64,000 nt of DNA from Synaphobranchus kaupii (Eukaryota; Chordata; Actinopteri; Anguilliformes; Synaphobranchidae), in NCBI GenBank assembly GCA_029718625.1, contig CM056383.1:67613758-67677757 (forward strand), given 5' to 3'. How positions within the stretch are numbered: position 1 is the stretch's first letter; each line of letters opens with the position of its first letter. Below, in pieces: positions 24,480-35,684 of this stretch. A program made the position numbers and the translations under genes. The notes beneath the pieces were generated by a model, which was not told where the DNA came from, did no database searches, and saw nothing but the letters and a program-made list of their open reading frames with translations.

Positions 24480-27400
24480 CTGCCAGGGAGCAGAGAAAAG
24501 AGAGTAAGGATCCGGCGCGACGGGAAAATAACAAGCTGGCATGCATCTGTATGCTCCGCGGTAGGATGTGAACTGCCAACAAAACGCAGCGCACGTGTAC
24601 TCTCGCGAAGAAGCCAAACGTTATTGACATGTAACACTAGTTTGAGTGTTCCAGTGACGGGCACTCACATTACTACTGCAGTACACGTAATATAAAGAGG
24701 CTACTGCAGTATAAATAAAATAAATGATAGTGCTCAACAGTGCTGACCACATTCTATTTTATTTTGAGTTGAGTTAGACCACTGAATATGAGAAAATATG
24801 AAAGCGGGGACTGACTCTCGTAGTTGATGGTGCCGTTCTCGTCTTCCTGGCCGGTCATAAGGGCTTCCACTTCAGCCTCGTTCAGCTTCTCACCTGGAGC
24901 GTTCGGGAAGGGAGCCGGTTGAGCAAACATTCCCGTGGAAACACGCGAGCAGAACATGCTAATTTCTATACTTGCTAAATTAAGTGCGCGGAGACGTTTT
25001 GAAATAAAAATCGAATTGAATCAAATTGAAATGACACAGAAATGACATTAATTTGTCCCTATTTATCTAGGGATATGTCACTTTGAAGCATGGCAGGCTC
25101 CGCCCCCCCTTACCCAGTGTGGAGAGGACGATGCGTAACTCGGCGCCCATCACTGTGCCGTTGCCCTCCTTGTCGAAGACGCGCAGACCCTCAACGTAGT
25201 CGTCGTAGGTGCCCTTTACTGGGCTGGCGAGCACGGTGCTCAACATGGGCAGGAAAGCATCGAAGGCGAGCCTCTGGTTTGCCATGTCTGTGTGCGGGGA
25301 GAAGCGGGAGGGAACGGTGAAAAGGATGTACCAGACAGACACACACACACACACACACACAGACGGCAAGATATACTCATCTTGCAACAACAGTGGCAAG
25401 ACTCGCTAGACCAGTGCCATATCTGTGCAGGGACGAGAGGTAGGGAACGGTGAAAAGGATGTACCAGACAGACAGATGTACTCATCTTGCAACAATAGTG
25501 TCAAGACTCACTAGACCAGGGATGGGCAATTCTGGTCCTGGAGGGCCAGTGTTTGTGAAGATTTTTGTTTGCACCAATTACCCTGGCCAAATGAGCTAAT
25601 TGGCTGCACACACCAACGCTGGTTCACTCGTATATTAGATCACAGTATAACGGTGCATTTTGGGACACAAGGACAGTCTTCGCTGCAATTCATGCATTTC
25701 TCAAGAAATCTAGCTAAACTGTCAGATGGCATAAATGTCCGGGCTAATTAAGTAATTAAAGGGATAGTTCACCCATTTTTAAGAATTTGATATTGTTTTA
25801 CTTACACCCAAAATAGTATGCTAAGCTGTAGTTATGCTGTCCTGGTCTCACTGTTGTTGCTAAATTATAGTGAATTCTGAATTGGAGCAATGCTAACAAT
25901 TAGCTTCATTAGCATGTAGCAAAGTCTTATATACTGATGAGACCTGTTTGTTGCATTTCTGAATTGAACTGAAGCATGGCAGTGCACATCTCTCTACCAC
26001 CGCTACAGCTGTGAAAACCCCAATTTTTTTTCATGGAAGAGATCTGAAGGGTTGAATGGGAAGACAGAAAGACAGCAAAGTAACAGGGGGAACGGCGGGA
26101 GGAGGAGGGGGCGCACGATTTACCGTCAGCGGAGGGGTTGCCGAGGATCCCGAACACGTCTTTGTTGGTGGGGTTCTGACCCAGAGCGCGCATGATGTCG
26201 GCCACCTGGTTGAAGGCGACCTTGCTGTCGCCGACTTTGTCGAACAGCCCGAAGGCCTCTTTCCAGTCTGTATTAGAAGGAGGGAAGGGAGATACGGAGA
26301 TAGTGCCGGTTAGCGAGATACGTGCGCTGCCTGTCACTCAGGAGAGCGCCCTTTACACACAGGACATCAGCATTTCGGTGTCAAATCAACAGTATTGCAA
26401 ATGCACGCGTGACATCAGCTACTGGAATTTACAGTTGAAGACCCTGGTGCTAAAAGTACTGAAGTCACTTTTTTTGGACAATTCAAGTTGAGCATGGAAA
26501 CGTGTTGTATTTGTTTAGTCCACCCTATAAATATTGTTAACAGAAAAGTTGCCTAAGCAATGCATAAAAACAGCAAAACTTTTAATGGCTGATTTTATGG
26601 ATCAATGATATTTTCGGATTTGATTTTCTCAAAATAGACATTTTGTGACTTCAGTACTTTTAGCACCAGGGTCTTCAATTTACAATCTAAATGAAACAGT
26701 AGATTAGTGAGCACTTTTAGGCACTCACTTTCTGATTTGGTGATTTGGAATTAAAAATTCTGTTGTGCTCATTTTAAAATTAGAAAATTAAATATCCTAG
26801 TACAATATCCTTCCTTGTCAAGATTAAACTGCGATAACACTGACACCCTTATTCATAGAAGTGCATTATGTGTCACTTTACTTACTTAATGTCAGTAGGC
26901 TACATTTTTCAGTTATATACTTTGCTAGTCACAGGCTTTGCAATACCATAGAACATTTTCTTCTCCTGGTGTGGCAACTGAAGACTAGTGAAACTGCAAG
27001 CGCGAAAATGACACCCGTGCTTAAATGGGTTACACTATCTACAATTTGGAGAAAATTGGATGACAGAACAAATTCATATCGGGTAATTTAAATGTACGAT
27101 TCAATCATAACCTGCGTTCACATAGTTGTCCCCTGTGCTTCACTGTCCCCTTGCAAATGACCTGGGAGTAACTCCACTTAGCGCCCCCCGTAATTACAAC
27201 CAACAGCTGACTGCGTGGCTCCAGAGAGAAGACACTCTGGCCGCTAACAAGCGACAGCTATTTCTATAGCTTTTTATCATGCACCAAATCGAAAGTGACC
27301 CGCTGAAAGATTAATAGCTTTGCATGACTTCCGAACGCAGGCGGCCGCCGATGGCGGGGCCGTCTTTCGGGAGATTTAAAGTGCCGACGGAAAATCGATA

Positions 27401-29498
27401 CGCCCGCGAGGATGAAGCCACGTCCTTAAAAAGGCACAGACGTGCCCGTCCGGCCCCAAGCCTATAGCTCAGGAATGCTGAGTACAGGTGCAATTTACAC
27501 CCGGCATGTTGACCTCTAGAAGCCATACTGTAATGTGAACACGTTCTTCCACAGAACACGCAGTCCCATTACCATATGGATGTTTGTAGACATCTAACCG
27601 TTAAGGAAAAATTAAAATGAAACTGAGAAGTCGGGATTCTGATGCCTTGCAGTAATTACAAAATAAATATATTTTCTATAGTTATAGGACAAGGACATAC
27701 TGTGTATTCAATCATTCAGTTGTAGCAACTATCATTTCAGCATCATCCATCTACTTATTCAATTCACCTGAAACTTTCTATTTGCATATATATATTCCTT
27801 CTAAACTATCATCGTCATCATCATAAAAATATGTTCAAATTCCTACATTTACAAAATGTCTGAGATATGCCAGTTTACTGTAGGACTGGCAGAGCATGCT
27901 TACATCTATGTGCTTTTCAGGGAAAAATGTCAAGGGTCAAAGGTCAAGAAGCCCCATGTAATAAAATCCCTTGATGAGCTTTGAGCAGAGATTATGTGGT
28001 ATTGTATGTTGGAAACTGAGATGCATGGTACAGTTATAGGCAGGTTTTCTACTGCCCAGAATAGACTCAACATGCCCACCCTAAACAGCTGAACAAATTC
28101 TAGCACTTTCTGCAAGTCTGCTCCGTGTATTCCCACCAGACGACATTAACGGATGCTTACGATGTCCAGATGGGGAGAGAGCAACTTCAAACTGCAATAA
28201 TTTACCCCAATTTCACTACACAGCTCACTTAAATAAAGTTTTTTTTTAACAACAGCTTCTTGAAGGCTTTCATAGAGTTAAATACGTTTTGGTGAAATAT
28301 GAACCAATTTACATAATGTACCCCTTTGTTCATAGAGTACCTTAAAGAAGTAATTTGTTGGTGAATGTTGCATATACTTAATATTTACAGCGATGTGGTC
28401 AATGATATCGATTGACGCAACCTATTTTATGTCTTATTGTAGGTTTCAGAACATCTTTTTGGTAAAAAAAAGACTAGATCTTGGTTCTGCCATTCCAATT
28501 TATTTTAACACATTCTCATGTGGATGAGCCCATCACCGACAGACAACGGAATGTGTGGCAGGGCTTTGGAGATTCCATTTCACCGGAGTTTCCCTATTGA
28601 AACCGACGTTGAACAACTAAAGCTATCCACCTTCTTGTTATGACCTTTACTCGTGTGGGGGAGAAGGGTAGGGTTGGAACGGGGTTAGGGTGTGGTTTGG
28701 TTGGGTAAGGGAGACATCCAAAATAACATCCTCTAGAAATTAACCTGTGTAGTGGGGCTGGCGGGAGGTTGTGAGGGTCAAGGGGTGGCCCCTGTAATAA
28801 CCACGCAGGGGCCTTCACTCACCCTCCAACTGATCTGCAGAGAAGTCTGAAGATATTGGTGCTGCTGGAGGGGCGGCCACTTCAGGCGCGGGTGCTGGTG
28901 CCTCAGGGGCTGGCGCTGCGGCTTCCGCGGGAGCGGGTGCGGCGGGTGCGGGCGCTGCTGCGGCTGCGTCTGCCTGCGTTATGCACACAAAAAAAACAAA
29001 CCATTCCTGTTACTGACCGCACCGACAGAAATTACTCTTAATCTGTTAGAAGACCATTGGTTTGTTGTGAAACTTTAATCCCGACTATTTTTAAAGATCT
29101 GATAGATGGATGTCAATGGTGCTAGTAAAATATAACAATTTCCATGGCAAACAGTCTATTGAAACAACCACTTAAATGTAGCCTATGCAAAAGTTATCTT
29201 TTCAGATACACCGCAAACTCGGCCAGTGCTTAATCTCAGTGTTAAATGTCGTTGTTCCCTAATCCCATTTCCACTGCAGCAGAAACGTCCTAAAAGGAAG
29301 AAAATGGGCATCGCGTCATGATAACTCTCAATGAAGCTCTCAGTAAGTTTCGTCTCTATTTTGTAGTGACATCGAGCAGGGATAGATCCACGCTACGGAA
29401 GTGCTGCATCCAAATAATACAAATTAAAAAAAAAAAAGTTGGCTGTCTTGCAAGTGTTATGTGACCGACTTGGCCCAGACGAACCGAGTACACACCAT
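24451..29498 (-). CDS. myl1: myosin essential light chain, fast skeletal (MLC1-type), complete coding region in six exons
   Basis: The coding exons, in transcript order, are 29496-29498, 28823-28973, 26124-26267, 25114-25287, 24816-24893 and 24451-24479. They join in frame to 579 nt, giving 192 residues; human MYL1 has 194. The exon sizes 144, 174, 78 and 29 are those I know for vertebrate MYL1. The product is an essential light chain that wraps the myosin heavy-chain neck in the sarcomere. It has an Ala/Pro-rich N-terminal arm (about residues 2-42) followed by calmodulin-like EF-hand lobes; [20 protein letters not shown] and [10 protein letters not shown] are recognisable. Its position beside lancl1 and cps1 matches the MYL1 locus. 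The arm contains no Lys or Arg, unlike the usual APKKDVKK start. I see no separate first exon for a short MLC3f form. The family and gene body are certain; the one-codon first exon is the weakest part. A lineage-specific paralogue in this position is the main alternative. Confidence 0.93.
24816..24893 (-). CDS. myl1: myl1 exon 5: fourth EF hand, residues 158-183
   Basis: The exon is 78 nt between a CTCCAG acceptor and a GTCAGT donor. It encodes [20 protein letters not shown] followed by TINYE, the C-lobe EF hand. Exon 4 ends one base into the Gly codon that this exon completes. Confidence 0.95.
25114..25287 (-). CDS. myl1: myl1 exon 4: central linker and third EF hand, residues 100-157
   Basis: The exon is 174 nt between a CACACAG acceptor and a GTAAGG donor. 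It encodes [27 protein letters not shown] and [14 protein letters not shown] diverged copy of its acceptor lies 135 bp upstream in transcript sense, near 25423. Confidence 0.97.
25281..25519. repeat. 135-bp tandem duplication spanning the myl1 exon 4 acceptor
   Basis: Copy 1 starts at 25281 (GCCATGTCTGTG) and copy 2 at 25416 (GCCATATCTGTG). Both continue with GGGAACGGTGAAAAGGATGT, ACCAGACAGACA and ACTCATCTTGCAACAA, ending CTAGACCAG. The first seven bases of each copy correspond to the exon 4 start on the minus strand. Confidence 0.9.
25519..25925. mobile_element. hAT-type end followed by another repeat fragment in myl1 intron 3
   Basis: GGGATGGGCAATTCTGGTCC, then TGGAGGGCC, is a common fish hAT end. 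About 230 bp later AAAGGGATAGTTCACCCA opens a second repeat family common in fish genomes. Neither has a visible partner end. Confidence 0.55.
26124..26267 (-). CDS. myl1: myl1 exon 3: first EF-hand lobe, residues 52-99
   Basis: The exon is 144 nt between an AATACAG acceptor and a GTAAAT donor. It encodes [15 protein letters not shown] and then [18 protein letters not shown], highly typical of fish essential light chains. It enters and leaves in phase 1. Confidence 0.96.
26431..26682. mobile_element. MITE with 34-bp perfect terminal inverted repeats in myl1 intron 2
   Basis: Positions 26435-26468 and 26645-26678 are exact reverse complements over 34 bases (begins TTGAAGACCCTGGTGC). The 176-bp interior is AT-rich and non-coding. 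Possible TA dinucleotides flank it. Confidence 0.85.
28823..28973 (-). CDS. myl1: myl1 exon 2: Ala/Pro-rich arm, residues 2-51
   Basis: The exon is 151 nt, preceded by an AACGCAG acceptor and followed by a GTGAGT donor. It encodes alternating Ala/Pro/Glu, then [11 protein letters not shown], which matches the start of the first EF-hand helix in MLC1 and MLC3 proteins. It ends in phase 1, and the split Asp codon is completed by exon 3. Mammals place the arm and this last segment in separate exons; here they are contiguous. Confidence 0.88.
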
Positions 29499-29565
29499 GC
29501 TGAAGAGTTGACGGAGGAGGAGGAAAGGTAGGAAGCAGAAGAAGCGGGAGTCCCCTGAGAGTGGT
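29496..29565 (-). CDS. myl1: myl1 exon 1: 5' UTR plus the initiator Met codon
   Basis: The minus strand carries a pyrimidine-rich leader, then AGCATG followed directly by a GTGTGT donor, so only the start codon (29498-29496) is coding here. The next exon opens with GCA GAC GCA in frame, giving an N-terminus MADAAAA. The 5' limit near 29565 is a guess placed about 30 bp downstream of the TATA-like box. A start codon followed at once by an intron is unusual, and RNA evidence would settle it. Confidence 0.6.
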
Positions 29566-29590
29566 CCAGTTGCTTGGTCACCGCCCTTCT

Positions 29591-29597
29591 TATTTAT
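29591..29597 (-). promoter_or_regulatory. TATA-like box of myl1
   Basis: The minus strand reads CATAAATAAGAAG about 95 bp before the start codon, which would place initiation near 29560-29566. Muscle light-chain promoters commonly have a TATA box. Confidence 0.55.
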
Positions 29598-29725
29598 GTC
29601 AGGCTGTGATGTCACGGGTGATATCGAATGGCGTTTGGCAAGTTCTTTAGCTTTCTTAGGGCAAACCGAGAGCGGACCTACCGCCCCATCTCGGGGCGCA
29701 AGCGGGCCTTTAGTGGGGGTGTCAG

Positions 29726-29735
29726 TTATTTTTAG
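29726..29735 (-). promoter_or_regulatory. MEF2 consensus site upstream of myl1
   Basis: The minus strand reads CTAAAAATAA, a full match to the MEF2 consensus YTAWWWWTAR, about 135 bp upstream of the TATA-like box. MEF2 factors drive fast-muscle genes including MYL1; use of this site is inferred. Confidence 0.6.
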
Positions 29736-30857
29736 GAGCTGCCAAGGGACGTATAGAAAAGTCTCTCTTTGGTCAGCACATTTACGTACTTTTTTCTTAT
29801 ATATCGTCTCCTAGGATATACAATTTTGTGTGGTGGTATTTTACTGATCGGACGATAGTTACTACATTTATTGTCATATTTTGCTCAAATCCGTTAATAT
29901 CCACTAAATAGGTTACTACAGCTCCAATTTCTCTTGTGATATTTTTAACCCGCTTGGAAAATGTAGCAAAGTCCTTTGTATGCTTGTCCGGAAGCATTTA
30001 ACAGACATCAAATTTCAAAAGAGGAAATAAGTTCTCTATGAATTATCTCCAAGAAGATCACGTTCATGAACTCAGTTAACTAACTTATGCAGTCGTGCAT
30101 ATCCATCCTTAGAAATAGATTTTTTAAAAACAAAAAAAAAAAGTTCACAGCTTTAAAACTGGTTGCTAATAATAACTCGTATGCTCGAATTGGTTTTCAT
30201 TGCTTACTGACGCTGTAAAATTGCGTCGGCAGTAGTTCCACACTACATCAGGAAAATTAAAAATAATTGGCCACAACAGTTTCTGTTGTGTTTAGGCTGC
30301 CCATTAAATATATTCGAACAAATGCAAGTTACAGCACTACTTCACTCTAACTTGGAACCCTGTGAAGAACGCCACTAATCAGAAAGAATTGAAAGGAAGA
30401 GGCCATTAAAGACGCTCCCAGTTCACAGAAATATTCCTTCAGGCAATTAAGCGATGAAGTGTTACTGAACTAATACGAAGAGCTTTATACTGTTTACTAT
30501 AAAGGTGATGATAATGCCGTTATTGAAGAAGAATAATGTTTTTAATTTGTCTCCTCTCCCCCTGTCATTGATGTCCAAGGATGGGGGGTGAACAACATCA
30601 CCCTACGGTCAGGTGCGACCCCGCCTTCGAAATCGTACAGCCCTACAAAATGTTTCTTATGCAATGTGCACCACGCCACGATAAAACTAGTTAGCCTACT
30701 AATTTTTTTTTGCATGTCCATTGCATGTAAATTGTATTCTACATAGGCTAGCCTATAACTATAATTATTATTTCTACTACTTCTAATACGAGTAGACTAC
30801 TCATACACGTATAGGTTACTACTTGTTTATGCTTTTTGGCGAAGCAGCGTAAACGAC

Positions 30858-30858
<1 letters not shown>

Positions 30859-30934
<76 letters not shown>
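30859..30934. repeat. (TC)n-(AC)n compound microsatellite
   Basis: About 26 TC units followed directly by about 11 CA units, some 1.4 kb upstream of the myl1 start codon. Confidence 0.97.
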
Positions 30935-30936
<2 letters not shown>

Positions 30937-32198
30937 TTAAACGTGACGCGCTCAAATATAGGCGTGGATAGCTGTTCGGTTATATAAGGAGGGCAGCGAC
31001 ACAGAAAGCGGGAACAAACACAAAGATAAAACTAATTAGGCCTATATCTCTGCAGGCCCATATTAGTTTGGTTGCGGATTAGCGAACAGCACACGTTCTG
31101 TTCGGAGCTGTCCATGGTTCTGTTGCTCTACCCAGGTTGCTGTTTTCAGAACCATTGATGCGCATTTAGATTTCGTTAAACTTTATTAATATTGGAACTC
31201 AGTAAAAAGCAGGATAGCATCAACAATTGGACCTCGTGTGTTATTTTGATCGCACACGAAAGACATGGTTTCTTAAAAATAAATGGGAAGCCGTAATTAT
31301 ACCTGGCACGTGCACAGATAGACACCGACATATGACACTGAAGCATATGACCCCTGCCCTGAGACAGCTTTTGGGGGCGGGGGTTAACCATAGGCACCCA
31401 CCCACCGCCAACACACACACACACACACGCACACACAAAGGCTAGACCCGTGCCTGATTTTCAACTTATAGCCTCCCCTCCAAACAGTCTGCGCGTGCCC
31501 GTATATTACACCGTTATTTCCGTTATTATTATGCCACATTATCATTACTGCTTTATATTGAAACAAAACAAAAACACCAATGAAAATCACACAAACGTCG
31601 GATGCGGGAGTTTCAACCGCACTTGTTCATAAGCAAAATCCCATTAACTGTCAGTACCACTCTCCTCTGCATCCCACATCAATTAAAGTATTTCTGTTCC
31701 AGCAACTCTTCTTGACTCTAAGCTGACCATATGATAAAATAATTCAGCTACTTTAACGGGTTTGGATATAGAGCCCATTCCAATCCAGTGGAGGACTCGG
31801 ATCTGTGAGATGTATGAGCCGTTTTTCTTCCAAGGTCTCCCTCAAAGTAGAGTTCATGATACAAAACTCAGTAAAACCCATTATGGTGGTACAGGGCATG
31901 ACCTGCAAACACCCCCCCCCCCAACCCTAACCCCCCCTACACACACACACACACACACCACTCTGTATTTTCAGAATCGGAGCATCGGAATAGACCGCAC
32001 TGTTTTTGCACAAAGGCTTTTTTTAAATGATAGCACTAACATTTCATCACACACATTTCTATGTATAGAAACACAGAGGGCTGGGAAAACAGGCTTACAC
32101 CCAACAAGGTGGTTCTTAAATTTAATGGAGGGGGGTTATTATTAATAATAAGAGTCATGCTGATGCACCTGGGCGTAAGAACAAAAGAAAAACAAGAT

Positions 32199-32290
32199 GA
32201 AGGGCTTTAAAGCTCCCTTCTGCCCTGGTTATTTGGGTCTTCAAGGCTTTAAAGCTCCCTTCTGCCCTGGTTATTTGGGTCTTCAAAGAT
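32199..32290. repeat. tandem duplication of about 45 bp
   Basis: GGCTTTAAAGCTCCCTTCTG, CCCTGGTTATTTGGGTCTTCAA occurs twice in direct succession. Confidence 0.85.
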
Positions 32291-32445
32291 TTACATGTTT
32301 GCGACTAGAGGCCAGACTGGCAGAATGTCTTGCTCGGGGGTGGATAGGTGTTTATCCTCTGCCCCACATTCAGGGTCAAGTTACATGTGTCTTGCTATGT
32401 TTTCTTCTATTGTGTGTGTGGTGCGGGTGGGGGTGGTGCCTCAAA

Positions 32446-32752
32446 CCTTGTGACCAATGGGTGATGAGCTTGCTGGGAGGTCAGGAGCATGTGGCAGTTC
32501 TGTTCCATTGTCTTCTGACCAATGGGTGATGAGCTTGCTGGGAAGTCGGGCATGTGGCAGTTCTGTTCCATTGTCTTCTGACCAATGGGTGATGAGCTTG
32601 CTGGGAAGTCAGGGGCATGTGGCAGTTCTGTTCCATTGTCTTCTGACCAATGGGTGATGCGCTTGCCGGGAGGTTAGGGGAATGTGGCAGTTCTGTTCCA
32701 TTGTCTTCTGACCAATGGGTGATGAGCTTGCTGGGAGGTTCTGTTCCATTGT
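32446..32752. repeat. 62-67-bp minisatellite, five copies
   Basis: Each unit has TGACCAATGGGTGATGAG-type sequence, GCTTGCTGGGAGG and GGCAGTTCTGTTCCATTGTC. Units start near 32450, 32517, 32579, 32645 and 32709. Confidence 0.93.
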
Positions 32753-34514
32753 GATTGTGGCCATGTGCCACGGAAAGAATGGCTGTAAACGGAGCCCTCG
32801 AGACAGATGGACTCTATTTATAAACCCTTCTATGGTGGGATAAGGTTTCTTGGAATTTCTCAGAGTGGTGACGGTCCTGAGGATCCGCTCAACCCATTCC
32901 CGCGACTCACTGCTGTATTACTCAACAGTCAGGAATCATAAGGGAAGCTTATTAATGCTGCCCATCCCCACAAGGCCCCCCTACTCCACAAGGGCATCAC
33001 AAGAGATTAGAACAGCTGTTAAGAGGTGAAAGGTCAGGGACACTCTAGAATTCGAGAATGTTCTGGGGAGTTTTTGTGGACTTCTTTCCAAACGGTGTAT
33101 GAATTTCACTTTAGTCTCAATTGGCATGTAAATAAATTCACTGATTCAGTGCTGCCACCCAGTGTCATGTACGGAGCACTGCACTGAAGTTCATCCGAGA
33201 ATGAATATTGACAATAAACTTACTCCTTTAATTAAAAAAGGAGACTAAAGTGCATTGCCACATCATAAAGTACATTCACTAAACAATATTCAATTCATTC
33301 ACAAATCTGGCACTCAAATCATCAGTTCCAGAAGCATCCTATGACTAGAGTCATCCATAAAATATTGTATTGGTCTCAGGACAATGAGAAGTGGTTAGAC
33401 AATGTACTTTTACTCTCTATAACACATTTTTGAAGTACGGACTGCATGCAAGTATAATCTGCAATGTTAGTGTGTTCAGTTTAACTGAGTGCATGGCCTG
33501 CCTGTATTCACTGATTCCATACAGTATTATGCAATATTACACATTACATAATAACATACAATCACATACAGAATACCAGAATGAGCATTATGATGTCAGG
33601 AGGGTAGAAGTCAATTTTATTGTTGAACTTGTGAAGCAGGGAAGCAAATAACGAATAGTACTAAACTAAACTAAAGTATCTAGTGTATCGAGTGGGGTGT
33701 GGTTACAGTCTATCCACTGTGTTTACCTTAGAAAACAATCACTACAGTAACGTAAAAAGCAAACGCATGTTTAACTTTATATACAGAACCAAAAGCTAAC
33801 ATTGGCCTTAACCATAGCAAATTTTACTGCATAAAGCATTCATTCCAGCAATTTACAGATTAATACTACAACCAGAAAAAATATTGATAAGTGCCACACA
33901 GTTGTACTGAGAGCTTCAACCAACAAAATGTTTGACAATATTCTTGTGTTGGGTTGGGCCCAAACTATATAAAGGACAGAGTGACCTGCCCTTCCAGACC
34001 TTTATATAGTTAACCTTGGGACTACACACCCGCTGTGAAGTTTTTTATCCTATAAAGCCACTTTTGTTTAATAAGGAAATTCATGCACACATTTTTTTCA
34101 GTAAACTGCATGAAATGAGTACTTTAAAAAAAGTCAGGCCTTTCATTAGTGGAGATTCCGTATATCAAATGGGAAAAAAAGAAATCCATGAACCTTGTGC
34201 TCACAAGAAGTCAAGGAGTTACTTTTGAGCAAACTACAAGCAGGGAAATCCACATAAGATTTTTTTTTTTACAAATGTTAATTCATCCCAAACAACCATT
34301 AACAGCCTACCTCTCTCTGCGAAAATCAAATATGTTTGCGTACAAATCATTATTCTCCATTTCATGGATTGCAAAAAAAATAATTTGATAAATGCATCAT
34401 AAAATGTAAACCTAACCTAAAAGCATCTCCATTTTTCCAACTGTCTCAATCATCTCTTTTCAAAACTATTATTATCTTTAGACAGACACCCTTGGTCCAA
34501 GGCAACTTATAGAG

Positions 34515-35285
34515 CAGTGGTTCCCAGACTCGGTCCTCGGGGACCACTGTGTATGCTGGTTTTCGTTCCAACCACAATTGCAATCCCGGAATTTTAACAA
34601 GATGTCAATTGTTCTTAATTAGGTGTGTGTCATATTTAGAGGGATTGTTTACCCTCTTAAGCCACATTATGTTAGCAATAGCTATGCATGTCATGAATAA
34701 TAAAAGTACAATATTCTCATTGTGCTATATTGCAAATAATTACAAAAAGGGGCAAAAAAAAATTTTTTTTTAACTGACCAAATTTATTTTATTTTATTAA
34801 ATAAAATTAAAGACTAAAGTGAATCAATAGGCTCCTAATTGGTGAAATTATGGATATATGGCCACTAAAACTAACCATTTGATAAATAATTTTAAAAAGA
34901 CAAAGAAAATGATAACGAGCCAAACTTGCAGTGTTAATACATTTAAGAAAAAACTTGATGAGGGAACTTAAAAACTCACGTTTTCAACGACCTAATTAGG
35001 AGCCAATTGATTCACCCCAGTCTTTAATTTGATCAGTTAAAAAAAAATGTTACCTATTTGCAAAACAGCCCAATAAGCACAGTAGGCACATGGGAATTTT
35101 TATTCTTCATGGCATGCATAGCTATTTCTGACATGTGGCTTAAGAGGGTAAATAATCCCTCTAAACATGAAAAGCACCTAATTAAGAAAAATGAACAGCT
35201 TGTTAGGATTTTGGGATTGCAATTGGGGTTGGAACGAAAACCAGCATACACAGGGATCCCCCAGGACGGAGTTTGGGAACCCCTG
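34515..35285. mobile_element. non-autonomous hAT element, copy 2, intact 8-bp target duplication, inverted relative to copy 1
   Basis: The ends are CAGTGGTTCCCAGACTCGG and CGGAGTTTGGGAACCCCTG. Flanks 34507-34514 and 35286-35293 are both TTATAGAG. The interior is the reverse complement of the copy at 7260-7919, with an arm that copy 1 has lost. Confidence 0.93.
35099..35104 (-). terminator. candidate poly(A) signal AATAAA for lancl1, inside a hAT element
   Basis: The nearest AATAAA found on the minus strand lies about 500 bp after the lancl1 stop, within the hAT copy at 34515-35285. The 3' end may have been supplied by the transposon; this is inference. Confidence 0.25.
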
Positions 35286-35607
35286 TTATAGAGTATCCAC
35301 ACAACACTGCTATGGCTCTGTGAACAGTAGTTCTAAAACATGAATATTTACATGTAGTGCATGGACACAGCCGCTGTTTTCGGTGTTATTTAAGACACAG
35401 CAGCAGTAGCAGGGACACCCCACTCAGAAAGCACTGTAGCATGCCAGAAAGCCACGTGGCAAACTCTGAAGCTAAACGACACAACCCCCCCCCCCCATGC
35501 CTGGGGGAGGGGTGGGGACCCCCACAGCAACCCCTCTTCGTGATGGAATGGGCGGTCTTTCCACTGAGAGAGGTGCATGCAGGGGGGCAGCGCACGGCAG
35601 GCTGGCT

Positions 35608-35684
35608 TCACATCTCAAACGCCGGGAACTTTGACCTCAGGGGCTGCAAAAGGTCAGCCAGGAAGTAGATGGTGCCAGCCATGC
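35608..35684 (-). CDS. lancl1: lancl1 coding exon 9, residues 381-405 and stop
   Basis: A CCGCAG acceptor is followed by 77 nt encoding [15 protein letters not shown] and KFPAFEM then TGA. Human LANCL1 ends in ARFPAFEL. Confidence 0.95.

Larger units (their letters stand above)
29740..34500. other. spacer between myl1 promoter and lancl1 3' end
   Basis: It contains the TC/AC microsatellite, two minisatellites (32199-32752) and short CA tracts (31410, 31940). A TATATAAG at 30981-30988 preceded by CAAATATAGG looks promoter-like but no exon is attached. No gene was recognised. Confidence 0.45.

Noticed and set aside
24093..24664. Two overlapping frames of about 170 codons on the minus strand
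   Set aside because: They overlap the last myl1 exon and its 3' UTR in other frames and resemble nothing known.
26268..28822. Alternative first exon for a short MLC3f isoform of myl1
   Set aside because: No ATG followed by an SFSADQ-like stretch with a donor was found in the intron; the FSADQLE segment is part of exon 2.
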